Made by a program: the position numbers and the translations under genes
Assembly (NCBI GenBank): GCA_034440615.1
Contig: JAOTOM010005128.1
Coordinates: 885,001-949,000 of the forward strand
Direction of reading: 5' to 3'
Source of the DNA: Ashinkailepas kermadecensis
Taxonomy: Eukaryota > Arthropoda > Thecostraca > Neolepadidae
Length of the DNA: 64,000 nt
The notes under the pieces: generated by a model
What the model saw: the letters and a program-made list of their open reading frames with translations, nothing else
Told to the model about the DNA's origin: nothing
Databases searched by the model: none
Part shown: positions 34,372-45,544 of the stretch, in pieces
Layout of the letters: the number at the start of each line of letters is the position of its first letter
Numbering within the stretch: position 1 is the first letter of the stretch

Positions 34372-35310
34372 CTGGACATAGTCCGATACCTTATCTAGCT
34401 CAGTTCTGATCACTAGACACTGATGTCCGCTCGGTGGTGTCTCAATGATCTAGCTCAGTTCTGATCACTAGACACTGATATCCACTCGGCAATGTCTCGA
34501 TTATCTAGCTCAGTTCTGATCACTAGACACTGATGTCCGCTCGGTAATGTCTCGATTATCTAGCTCAGTTCTGATCACTAGACACTGATATCCACTCGGC
34601 AATGTCTCGATTATCTAGCTCAGTTCTGATCACTAGACACTGATGTCCGCTCGGTAATGTCTCGATTATCTAGCTCAGTTCTGATCACTAGACACTGATG
34701 TCCGCTCGGTAATGTCTCGATTATCTAGCTCAGTTATGATCACTAGACACTGATGTCCACTCGGTAATGTCTCGATTATCTAGCTCAGTTCTGATCACTA
34801 GACACTGATGTCCGCTCGGTAATGTCTCGATTATCTAGCTCAGTTCTGATCACTAGATACTGATGTCCGCTCGGTGGTGTCTCAATGATCTAGCTCAGTT
34901 CTGATCACTAGACACTGATGTCCACTCGGCAATGTCTCGATTATCTAGCTCAGTTCTGATCACTAGACACTGATATCCACTCGGCAATGTCTCGATTATC
35001 TAGCTCAGTTCTGATCACTAGACACTGATGTCCACTCGGCAATGTCTCGATTATCTAGCTCAAGTTCTGATCACTAGACACTGATGTCCGCTCGGTAATG
35101 TCTCGATTATCTAGCTCAGTTCTGATCACTAGACACTGATGTCCGCTCGGCAATGTCTCGATTATCTAGCTCAGTTCTGATCACTAGACACTGATGTCCG
35201 CTCGGCAATGTCTCGATTATCTAGTTCAGTTCGGATCACTAGACACTGATGCTCGCTCGGTGGTGTCTCGACTATTTAGCTCAGTTCTGATCACTGGACA
35301 CTGCTGCTCG
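34372..35310. repeat. 55-bp minisatellite, about 17 copies
   Basis: The unit contains CAGTTCTGATCACTAGACAC, TGATGTCCGCTCGGTAATGT and CTCGATTATCTAGCT. Two sub-variants alternate (GTCCGCTCGGTAAT and ATCCACTCGGCAAT), plus a minor CGGTGGTGTCTCAATGA form. Edge units are more diverged. No exon was recognised at its flanks. Confidence 0.97.
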
Positions 35311-36931
35311 TTCGATGATGTCTCTATTTATTGTCTCTGTACAGACAGCCAAACAATGCAAACAACAGTCGCTGCTGCCGTCGCAAACCCCCAGACCGAT
35401 GACGTCATGAACCGGCGACGTCATAATGCCATATACGACATAATACGTGTAGGTATATACCATACAACAAATACACTGTAATGCGTGTATATACATATTA
35501 CGATACCATATAATACGACGCAGAGATAAGCTATGTGTGCGTCAGATCGTTCATCAAGGATTGCCTGCACACGCTCGGCAGCGGCGATGAATTCTTAGTC
35601 GACATGTCGCTACGATCGATTTCATGCGCGAAGGCGGGCGGGATGCCACGTGATGCCAATACTTGGAGCTGCAGGGTTTCTAGATGTTATTACACCTACT
35701 GTGAACAGTTGATAGCAGCGCTACCTGCCGGATATCGGTCCATGGCAATTGATGCCATGGTAAAAGCAAAATATAAGGCAGCCCCATAGCCATAGCTTCA
35801 GCAGCCGATCCGGTCAATTGAACGACTCGACATAAATAGTAGTGAAGACTGGGCGCAGAATTCATTCGCGTGATGGTCAAGCCCCTCTCGTGACTGGTAA
35901 GTATAAACCGAGCAAGAATACCGTTAGACAAATGGGATCGTGACACGTTGTGCCACCCATGCCATTTCCAACATTTAGCACAGTGTCATAACATTTAGCA
36001 CGGTGCATTCGAGACATAAGCAAGCGAAGTGAACTCAAACAGCACAATCCATGAAAACTGAGCATGTACTTTTGCAGGCGTTTTGACAAAGGCACGAAAC
36101 GCAAACTTGCCGTTCCCTGATACAAACTTAGCTTAACCTAACCAATGCAAAAGTATGTGCCTACCACTACCCGTACAGCTACACATGCATTCCACCGTGG
36201 CTTAGCGCTTTTGAATAAAGCAAATACTTACCAGATGTCTAGCAAGAAAGATATCTATGATGAATGGCAGGCTCGTACCTTATATATAAACCTCCCTGTG
36301 CAAACAACGGGTCAAGTTAACCTCTAGGCGCTGGCACAATCGTTTGTTCGTACCAGTGTCTATTCTGTGAGTCGTCTCTTGAATAAGCTTTGTGTCACTT
36401 CCCACTATTATTAGCCTTTTAGTCTGAGTGCACGAGAAGAGCCGGCAAGACCTTTAGCGGCCACAGCTACAGCAGGTACAACGCAGTCCATTAACCGAAG
36501 GTCGCTGTCCATACAGCCGGCGGGAGCAGTTGACAGAGGTGGACTATCGATTGGTCTGGTGGCCAGTGTATTCTTGCGGCTGGTCAGCAGCACCACGTCA
36601 GCAGCAGCGGCAGCCGCAGGTGGTGTGCAACGGAGTTCACTTCTGACGCTCATTAATGACGAAACATGCCCTATAATTATAGCTATACTCATATGCTCTG
36701 ACTTATCTGGTTCGGCCATGGACCCCGGCTCCGGGCGAAACCTCCGCCCGTCGGCCGGCGCCGGCGTCGATTAATGTCGCGCTCCCTGGCTGTCGCGGCG
36801 GTGCACTTTGCTCAGTCAGATCCGGTGCCGCCGGCCGGCCGGCACATGAGCCCATGTCGCATGGCACTGTACCACACCATGCAGTAAATAGCCGCTGCAC
36901 ATGCAGGGCGTGTCTGGTCGAGTCGTCGACA
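35311..36931. other. Intronic sequence without recognisable gene
   Basis: It includes a GCAGCAGCGGCAGCCGCAGG-type stretch near 36600. No exon is recognised. Confidence 0.5.
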
Positions 36932-37133
36932 GAGCCCCTCTTTGTTTGGTTATTGGGTGGCTCTCGACGCAATTTATGCACGATCACGGCCAATGGCGCC
37001 GCCCACACTGTTTCACCGGTGGGCCGCGGGATTGGGAAATGTTCCGAGTGGTGCGAGTGTTCAACCCGGGACCTTTGGTACCCGGTGCTCAACACCATAA
37101 CCACTCGGCCATCCCCGCCCCACCGAGCCCCTC
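36932..37133 (-). mobile_element. Full-length tRNA-derived SINE with 9-bp target-site duplication
   Basis: The element (37124 down to 36941, 184 bp) is flanked by the direct repeat GAGCCCCTC at 36932-36940 and 37125-37133. On the minus strand the head carries a perfect A box, TGGCCGAGTGG (Ser/Leu tRNA type), and a degraded B box, GGGTTGAACACTC. A body follows, then the 3' domain GGCGCCATTGGCCGTGATCG, AAATTGCGTCGAGAGCC, and a CCAATAACCAAACAAAG tail. The 3' domain is shared with SINEs that carry different heads in this window. It was mobilised in trans, presumably by a LINE. Confidence 0.85.
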
Positions 37134-38922
37134 ACTCTGAAGTAAGTCGCAATTTGTAGTAATGGCATATGGCTGACTTATGATAAGGTACCACCCCATC
37201 CTCTCCCTAGCAGGGGGGGGGGGATGCACGCTCAGCTGACTGCCCACTGGTCAGGCAGAGGCAGCTGGACAGCCAAGCTGAGCAGAAGTGCTGTTTGACC
37301 GTTGACAGTCACCGTGCAGAGAGGAAAGTTGGGGCATGAGCTGCTGAAAAACACGAGTCAGCGTCCGCCCGCGGTTGTCTGTTGGAACCGCCGTCGTGTG
37401 ACGAGGGGTCGCCGTTTTGGTGTTCGGAAGCACCGTGAATGAAAGGATGACTAACGGCCATTACGGTTACGAACAGGTTGTCGAAGAGCAAGGTCTGAAC
37501 TAGACTATCACAGCCAGAAGAAAATAATTCCCCTACAGGTAGTGCCCTCTCTGATCAGTCTCTTGAATAAAGCAGGCTTTGGTATTCGCTACTATGTTTT
37601 GAACACAGTCAATATCATTCTACACAATGAAGATTCATTAACTGACTGATTGTTGCATATTCAAACTTATATACCTTCACCTTTAGTTAGAGTGGTAGTT
37701 GCATTGGAAAGAACAGCAGAAGAAACAGCATAACGTTTAAGGCAAGGTCTGATTGATTGATGATAGCCTGAAGGGAAACATTAAATACAACTTCTGACAA
37801 AAAGGTCTTTTAGAATTGCCTTGCAACTAAAATACTGAAAACTGGAAAGGGAATTGAACTGGGCTGAACCGAATTGAACTTTTATTGCTTCAGAGGGCGC
37901 GCGAGTGAGAGAGACAGAAAGAGGTGGAGGGAGGGGCAAAGAGGGAGGCAGAAAGAGGGGAGATGGGAAGAGAGATTTAGGAAGAGAGAGAGAGAGAGGG
38001 GGAGAATAAAGGGAGATGGTTACGACAGTCAGTGGGAGGCCCCTGTTTGCCGTGTTGGTGCTGCGCCGCTGCGTGCTTAGATCAGTGATAGATACCATAT
38101 TACGATTCCTTAATTGGATCTTGGATGCATGCGTGCCTGTTCTTGCTGACAAACGCACCCGTTGCAGCCGATCAACGACACCAACACACGATTGGGGCGG
38201 ACGATTAGCACCGAACTACGAGTTGGGAAATATTGAGCCATGTGCATGGCACGCGGACGCTGAGTGCATTCTATTCCACAATATATTTGAAGTCCTTATC
38301 TAATCGACTTCTAAATATCGCTCGTATCGCATGAATTTGGCAGCTCAGGTCACTGGCGGATGCGATGGTGAAGGCTGAGACACAACTTAACTGGGGATAG
38401 AACAAGGCTGGGAAGGAAGTATGAAAGCTCACCGATAACTTCCCTCTTCAACTGAAACACAAATTGTTACTCGACTCGAACCTTGAAAGCAGCCAAGCTG
38501 TTCCATAGCTTTACATTCGGACGTCGTATTTATATTGACAACGCATTACTTCCCACTTATGTGTATGCAGTGTTGCAAGGATGCCCAGTAACATCCTATG
38601 TGATGCTCTTGATTTGACTACCTTTTCCCATTAATATCCACCTGGCCGGCTTCCAACAAATGCAACTAAGCATGTGTCGTCGTCTGCCATCATCACAAGA
38701 ACAATGGGACATGGCCTGGAGTAATATAATTGAGCATGGCTTGTGGATGCATCATTACCAAGCGTTCAATGCCTTAAATCATGCGTAGCGATAGCCACGA
38801 CAATAATATTTCACTTTCAGCGATCCGTCTCACCTGCACAAATGTGTTGATAGGTGTTGTAAGGCTGTGTTTGTCCTCGTCTCTTGCCGACTATCGGTCT
38901 CCCTCAAGTTCCTTCTCTCTTT
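37134..38922. other. Intronic sequence without recognisable gene
   Basis: It contains a G-run (37207-37216) and a GAGAGA-rich patch (37900-38010). No coding exon is recognised. Confidence 0.5.
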
Positions 38923-39300
<378 letters not shown>

Positions 39301-39864
39301 TCATTTTTAGGAAATAATAATGCGGTTTAATTTCTTGGGTTCTTCTACTTAGTTATGATCCCATTCCACGAAATACTGCTATACTTTCCATAATGTCGGT
39401 CCTGAACAGCGAGCTTCGAATAACAAGAGCAGAAGAGGGAAGATCATAACAGATGTATGTCCCTAACGACACACAGACATAGCTTTTCAACATCCGATGT
39501 TTTGGTGTATGCATTTTGTCCTGTTCATATTCTTGTTCATTCCCTGATACAACTGCTTTCGATTTCATTTTTTCTATCCAATCTGGATATCGCAGTCTTC
39601 GCAGGGCCTGCACATTTCCTCCACCCGCGAAATTCGAAGGTCACATCATACCCCGGCTGCGTCAGCAGAGTCGAAGCGGTGGTCCCTTTCTCCCTGGGCT
39701 TCTGCATCTGCTGACCGTGGAGTGGCTGTATCGCTGTGTGGGTGGTGCTGCAGACCTCCGTTGCCGATGGCCGTGATGCGAGTCGGTTCATCATGGACAG
39801 ACGGCGGAGGGACTCCCGGTCCGAACTTGAGATGCCGCCGGGATGCTAGCCGTCTCGGCGATGA

Positions 39865-41060
39865 AGGCCTTCAGAGAGGCACAGCTCGCCACTGACGGCC
39901 GCTTCAGAGAGGCAGAGCTCGCCACTGATGTCGGCCGCTTCAGAGAGGCAGAGCTCGCGCTGATGACGGCCGCTTCAGAGAGGCAGAGCTCGCCACTGAC
40001 GGCCGCTTCAGAGAGGCAGAGCTCGCCACTGACGGCCGCTTCAGAGAGGCACAGCTCGCCACTGACGGCCGCTTCAGAGAGGCAGAGCTCGCCACTGATG
40101 TCGGCCGCTTCAGAGAGGCAGAGCTCGCCACTGACGGCCGCTTCAGAGAGGCAGAGCTCGCCACTGACGGCCGCTTCAGAGAGGCTCGCCACTGACGGCC
40201 GCTTCAAGAGGCAGAGCTCGCCACTGACGGCCGCTTCAGAGAGGCACAGCTCGCCACTGACGGCCGCTTCAGAGAGGCAGAGCTCGCGCTGATGACGGCC
40301 GCTTCAGAGAGGCAGAGCTCGCCACTGACGGCCGCTTCAGAGAGGCAGAGCTCGCCGCTGACGGCCGCTTCAGAGAAGCAGAGCTCGCCGCTGATGAAGG
40401 CTGCTTCAGACAGGCAGAGCTCGTCACTGCTTGGATTCCTTTACGACGCATTCAACCGGTAGGTCATATAGCGTCGCCAACCTCTCACGCCGATTGGTCG
40501 CGGGTGGACTTGGTAATGCCGTCGGTTGTGAGATTCGAACTCACAATCTTGCGATCAAGAGTCCGACGCTCTACCAACCGAGCTACCCCGGCCACCAGAG
40601 CTCGTCACTGATGACGGCTGCTTCAGACAGGCAGAGCTCGCAACTGACGGCCGCTTCAGAGAGGCAGAGCTCGCCGCTGATGACGGCCGCTTCAGAGAGG
40701 CAAAGCTCGCCGCTGATGAAGGCTGCTTCAGAGAGGCAAAGCTCGCCACTGACGGCCGCTTCAGACAGGCAGAGCTCGCCGCTGATGAAGGCTGCTTCGG
40801 AGAGGCAGAGCTCGCCACTGATGACGGCCGCTTCAGAGAGGCAGAGCTCACTACTGATGAAGGCCGCCTCAGACAGGCAGAGCTCGCCACTGATGACGGC
40901 CGCTTCAGAGAGGCAGAGCTCGCCACTGACGGCCGCTTCAGAGAGACAGAGCTCGCCGCTGATGACGGCCGCTTCAGAGAGGCAGAGCTCACCACTGATG
41001 AAGGCCGCTTCAGACAGGCAGAGCTCGCCACTGACGGCCGCTTCAGAGAGGCGGAGGCGG
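39865..41060. repeat. 33/36-bp minisatellite interrupted by a SINE
   Basis: The unit is CTTCAGAGAGGCAGAGCTCG plus CCACTGACGGCCG (33 bp) or a 36-bp form with TGATGACGGCCG, TGATGTCGGCCG or TGATGAAGGC. There are about 33 units in total. Since 33 and 36 are multiples of 3, both strands stay open for hundreds of codons (ASERQSSPLTA or LKRPSVASSAS periods). On the minus strand the array ends CTCTGCCTCTCTGAAG|GCCTTC, a pyrimidine-rich acceptor-like sequence. No recognised exon follows. Confidence 0.96.
40416..40610 (-). mobile_element. tRNA-Lys-like SINE inserted in the minisatellite, 14-bp TSD
   Basis: A perfect 14-bp duplication AGAGCTCGTCACTG flanks it (40416-40429 and 40597-40610). The 167-bp element lies at 40430-40596. 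On the minus strand the head at 40593-40519 is tRNA-like: GCTC/GAGC D stem, anticodon loop CTCTTGA (CTT, Lys) and perfect T arm GTGAG-TTCGAAT-CTCAC. The acceptor and anticodon stems are mismatched, so it is not a functional tRNA gene. The 3' domain GACGCTATATGACC and GTTGAATGCGTCGTAAAGG matches the other SINEs here. Confidence 0.9.
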
Positions 41061-42409
41061 GTCTTGACTGGTGCGCCGGCACGGAGCCGGCTAGCAGCAA
41101 ATTGGCCGGCTAATCACGTGGCAGACACGGGAACAGAGGGCGCAGCCGGCGGTCGTCAGGTGTTGATCCACGCGTATGAGGGGAATTTAGAGCACATCGG
41201 TGGTCGTCAGGTGTTGATCCACGCGTATGACGGGAAATGGGAGCACATCCGGTGGTCGTCAGGTGTTGATCCACGCGTATGAGGGGAATTTAGAGCACAT
41301 CGGTGGTCGTCAGGTGTCGATCCACGCGTATGACGGGAAATGGGAGCACATCATGTAGCATGCTCCTCTTTGCTGACAGATCAGCCCGGTCCCTGTGTGT
41401 CTCCACATTGGTTACAGATGTGACAGAAGCCATCAGCACAGGACTTACCTTCAACTTTTGATTGACATAAAATATTAATCATTTGCCGCAGCAAAGGAAA
41501 AATTGCGCTGATGGTCTGTCTGACTTCACTTTTCCTCACCTTATGCTCTGTTGTTGCTTTTTCCCAAACCAGAAGAAGGCACTTATAGCAACGCTGTATG
41601 ACCGTGGGCAGGTGCTAAACGCACAGTGAAGTCGAATCTCCGTCTACATCAATTGTAGGCGCATTATCCTAAGTGTTTATATATCCACTCGCATCCAAGC
41701 ACGTATGCAAAGCCGAAGTGGCTTCGGATGCGATGCATTCACCAAATTGTATTGCTAGAGGCGGAAATAAAACGCGTCATTCATCCCTAGGACTGAACTC
41801 AAAACCCCAGGATACAAACCACAGACTCTACTCATTTGATACCCGGGGCGAGTGGCAAGTGTCAGTTGCGGTGCGAGGTGTATTGCAGGCTGTCTTCGCA
41901 CTGAAGTACTTCCGCAGAAGTACTTCAAAAACACTCCAGAAGAAATATTGTGATGAGGTTGGTGAGTCTCCAAATTAATAGCACACATCTGGCTCTGAGT
42001 GCAGAAATTAGAACTTGAAATGTTCCATTACACCGTGAAACAACGTTGGAAATTGTCTGCCGGAGGAAATTGTCTGCCAGTCGTATTTCGGAGCACCACC
42101 AGCTTTTTTTACCCCCCTCCCCCGTGGCGACCGTCAAAGCCACCATCGCCATAACCGGGTTGCTGGCAAGGGTGCAATACCCAGGCCCATCCATGCGGGT
42201 TGGCACGCGACCACACCGGGGTTCTGGGTCATCAGGCGGGATTTTGGTGTCCGTCATCATCTTATGTATTCATAAAACGCTTCATTTGTAAAGGTGCGTG
42301 GTAAACAGCAAGAAGATTTCAAAGTTAGCCTGCCGCAGATAAATATCTTGCCATTTTCGACATTACCATATCAAACTACTGGCACTATGGCATGTAGTTG
42401 ACGCGTTAA
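41015..42409 (+). repeat. Segmental duplication, copy A
   Basis: It matches 51608-53116 almost base for base over about 1.4 kb: the GGCGGAGGCGGGTCTTGACT junction, the 51-bp array, GTAGCATGCTCCTCTTTGCT, CGTATGCAAAGCCGAAGTGG, CGTATTTCGGAGCACCACC and CTGGCACTATGGCATGTAGT. Similarity ends at GACGCGTTAA. Differences are scattered substitutions, a 51-bp-unit copy-number change and a small indel around 42115-42140. No gene is recognised in it. Confidence 0.95.
41150..41352. repeat. 51-bp minisatellite in duplication copy A, 4 copies
   Basis: The unit is GGTCGTCAGGTGTTGATCCA plus CGCGTATGACGGGAATTTAG and AGCACATCGGT. The alternative GGGAAATGGGAGCACATCC alternates with it. Copy B has about 6 units. 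The 17-residue periodic frame is a consequence of the unit length. Confidence 0.95.
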
Positions 42410-43262
42410 GTTTGGGAGAAGTTCATAGGACTCCAAACACATTATAAGTGGCCAAACATTTATTTTCGCGGTCCACGCTCCGCCTGCACCTACGTTAATG
42501 AGCATACATGATATGAGTCACAACTTTTACAGAAAATACCAAATCGATGAAGCAAGAGGTTGCTCCAGTCCTCTGTGTCACTTCGCCTGCGGCCTGTTGC
42601 CGACAAGTGAAGGGCGGATGGTTCCGCCGCCACGGCGCGGATTATCTGGCCTATCAAATATAGTCTTCACAAGAAAATCGAAACACCGGTTGCTGTATGC
42701 CAGGCTGTGGGGCGTGGAGGACAAGCGGAGCACTTCTGTTCGTCAGTAGATATCTAACACCTCAAATGGGTATGCAAAGCTCCACTATGTGCGCAAACGT
42801 TGACACGTTTTTTAAAGTTATAAATTGACATACTTCTCTATCATAGAAAGTAGGAAACAAAAAACGTGTACCTTTCGGAACCAGGAATTCAATCAAATTA
42901 ATAAGGGGTCAAACTTAGCCAACCAGATTTCAGCCACTTAGCAATCCAGACCTAACATTCAACGTTCAAACAACTGCATACCAACCATTCACCACAAAGC
43001 CTCAACAAAAGAACACCTCAATCTGGTATTCAAGCCTTCCCCCCATTCCAGCACAACAACCTATGTTTGACACATGTAAACCTCCATTGTCATGCGTGCA
43101 TAAATAAAACAGCATCGAACATTTAAGAAATCACTTGGGGTATTACTTAGCGTGTAAAACACGTGTCACTTAACGCAATATCTCCTTACTATTCATGCAT
43201 GACGCAACTAATATTTGACTAGTTTAATGCAGGGACATATCAGATAATTTGCATGGGATTTC
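42410..43262. other. Intronic sequence without recognisable gene
   Basis: Unique sequence; nothing recognised. Confidence 0.5.
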
Positions 43263-43264
43263 AG

Positions 43265-43490
43265 TGGTGCTATTTACTCTCCGAGGGGCGCCACTGATTG
43301 TTCCTGTCAGAGGCACCTTTTCCTCCGAGAGGGGCGCCTTTAGATGAAAAAGTCAGTTGAGGGGAGTTGTGGGGTGCATTGGAACCTCCCCGGAGGGGTG
43401 CCCTTTCCGGTCAGAGGGGTCCCCCATAAGGGGGAGAGGCACGTGCCCCCAGTGCCCCGCCCCTGTAGCCGCTCCCGTAGCCACCACTGC
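43265..43490. repeat. Dispersed GGCGCC-rich repeat, copy 5
   Basis: CTCCGAGGGGCGCCACTGAT, GAGAGGGGCGCCTTTAGATG, AAAAAGTCAGTTGAGGGGAG and GGCACGTGCCCCCAGTGCCC. The best-preserved copy; compare 16225-16500 and 57535-57720. Confidence 0.6.
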
Positions 43491-44555
43491 CGTGATGCAG
43501 TTTCTGGCTTCCATCAGACAATAACTGACTCTCGGAGGCTAAAGACAGTGTAGACTAGAACTGCCCGTTAGGCTAGAACCGGCAGAGCAAGACTGTCGTT
43601 AAATGACAGGTGCGTTCCAGTGATCACTCATCCTCGGACTTCTCTCCCAACTTGGATTAGAAACACTCAAAATTCGCCTGACAGCGCAGAAACTCACATG
43701 ATTTTACAAGATCAGAGAACTAAGAATATACACGCCAGAAAATCTTAACTAACTTTAGTCTTTAAACTCGAGCAAAACGAACCTTTCCAGTTCTTCGCAA
43801 CCTTGGGCACTACACAAAAATTCCGCCCCGTATTTATTGTTTCGTTTATTTTTGCCCGACCATATACCAAGATGGAATTATCTAGGAGTAAATATGCAAA
43901 ATGAATCCACACGTCGTGTCCTTAAACAAGCTATTCGCATATACTTCCTATAAGTAACTGACCAATAATGTCACAAACTGTGCTAGAAATATGTAAACAT
44001 GATATTGACCAGACCACGTTGAAAGCATCACACCTAGAAGCATACCTGTCCAAATCCGTTCACATCGTTTTCCCTAAGTGTTCCTATAGTTTTAATTTGG
44101 AAGATAGTGTGCATTACATTCTGCAATGCTAAAATGTTACCCTATTTTCCTTGCGGACTACACACAGTTTTTCCACAAATAGATCACATTGCTCCCCATT
44201 TCCGCGAGTACCAGATATGTAAAAACTATATATTCTCCTTTCATGCAAAATTTACCATTTGCCAATATCTACGCAGCTCGATATAAGCTTGCGACATTAG
44301 AATACCATACCAGTAAGGGCATCGATGGACGTAGTGAGGCTATTGCTTCTCTTAATGTCAGTTATCACACCAAAATATCTTCTTCAGTGAAGTAAGGTAG
44401 GTTAGCACTACCAGGAAAATATTTGCTTTGTTAGTTTTGTACCTGTGTTTTATAATTATCTTCTCTCGAATTGGAGGACATAATACGCAATATTGTACAA
44501 TGATGGGACCTTTCATTTCATTATCATATTCAAACAATAAATTATATATCTGGAA
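43491..44555. other. Intronic AT-rich sequence
   Basis: No recognisable coding sequence until the Penelope relic. The upstream part of that element may extend into this stretch, but I cannot recognise it. Confidence 0.5.
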
Positions 44556-44559
44556 ATCA

Positions 44560-45265
44560 CAGAACCTTTCCATGTACTTCGTCCGGAAGCTCAGCCATGT
44601 CCAAATGTCAGAAGCCGATATAATTGCTGGTTTTGACATAGTCGCACTATTCACCACGGTACCTGAAGAACAATAAGTTGATGTGATGTGTCGGAAGTTA
44701 AACAACGACCTGGTATTGTCGGAACGGGGAGAGTTGGATGCGGAAGTTAATGCTGGCGTGTCTGGAGTGCATATCCCTAAAGTGCATGGACCAGTATTGC
44801 GAACAGACCGACAGAGCACCCATGGGGCTCAGTTTGTCTGCAGTTCTTGCCAATGAGTGCATAGAAAAGTTTGACGATAGCTTGCTGCAAAGCTCAGATC
44901 CGAGGAAATCGCCCTGGAGACGATCTGTGTATGATACTTTCATTTTGTGGCCACACGAGAAGAAAGTCTCAAGTAGTTTTACCGGCATCTGACCAGAGAC
45001 AATCCCGATATAGATATACAGTTGATCATGCAACGGGAAAATTCTGAACGGCTACCGTTCCTTGCCATAATGGTTAGAAGGGAGTATCGTCATCTAAAGA
45101 CATCCGTGTACATAAACCCTACATTCTTCGAAGTCTTCATGAAGTATGAATCACATCATGCTCCGTGCATTAAATCTGCCACTATCCGGTGCCTATTATC
45201 AAAAGTTGAGTCGGTATGCACTGACAGTGGAGGCCTGACGGGGATATTCAGGTGGTACTGATATT
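44560..45265 (+). pseudogene. Penelope-like element reverse transcriptase relic
   Basis: Three plus frames together follow the Penelope RT order. First is YFVRKLSHV...ADIIAGFDIVALFTTVP with a stop after EEQ, then MCRKLNNDLVLSERGELD. The second frame has YCEQTDRAPMGLSLSAVLAN, IEKFDDSLLQSSD and YDTFILWPHEKK, which corresponds to the YVDDTF catalytic box with the first Asp pair altered. The third has ERLPFLAIMVRREYRHLKTS, the conserved LPFLD region. Frameshifts and stops show it is dead. The GIY-YIG endonuclease end is missing here, and such an end occurs separately at 63.5 kb. Confidence 0.8.
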
Positions 45266-45339
45266 TAAGCAACTTCATGCTTCAGGCTGTGAGACCGTAC
45301 GCAGCAGGCACTCCAGCGTGACAAGTCACCGGGATCCGA

Positions 45340-45394
45340 CCACCGGTGGCGGCACTAGCAGCAGAAGCGGCGGCGGTGACAACACCACCACCAT

Positions 45395-45444
<50 letters not shown>

Positions 45445-45544
45445 GCAGCAGCAGCGGCAGCGGCAGCGGCAACAACAACAGCAGCAGCAGCAGAATCAGC
45501 AGTAGCTTTGGCGGCAGCAGCGGTGGCAACAGCGGCGACAGCAG
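45340..45544. repeat. (GCA)n-type trinucleotide repeat at the broken end of the LINE
   Basis: CAGCAGCAG, CGGCGGCGG and CATCATCAT runs. It is open in all frames: Leu-rich on the minus strand, where it is fused in frame to the truncated LINE ORF2, and Ala- or Ser-rich on the plus strand. Confidence 0.95.

Noticed and set aside
40519..40593. Functional tRNA-Lys (CTT) gene
   Set aside because: The T arm and D arm are good, but the acceptor and anticodon stems are mismatched. It is the head of a SINE bounded by a 14-bp target-site duplication.
39791..41282. Long frames with 11-12-residue periods on both strands, up to 283 residues
   Set aside because: The unit length (33/36 bp) is a multiple of 3, so frames stay open. 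One frame even runs through an inserted SINE with a tRNA-like head, which argues against a gene.
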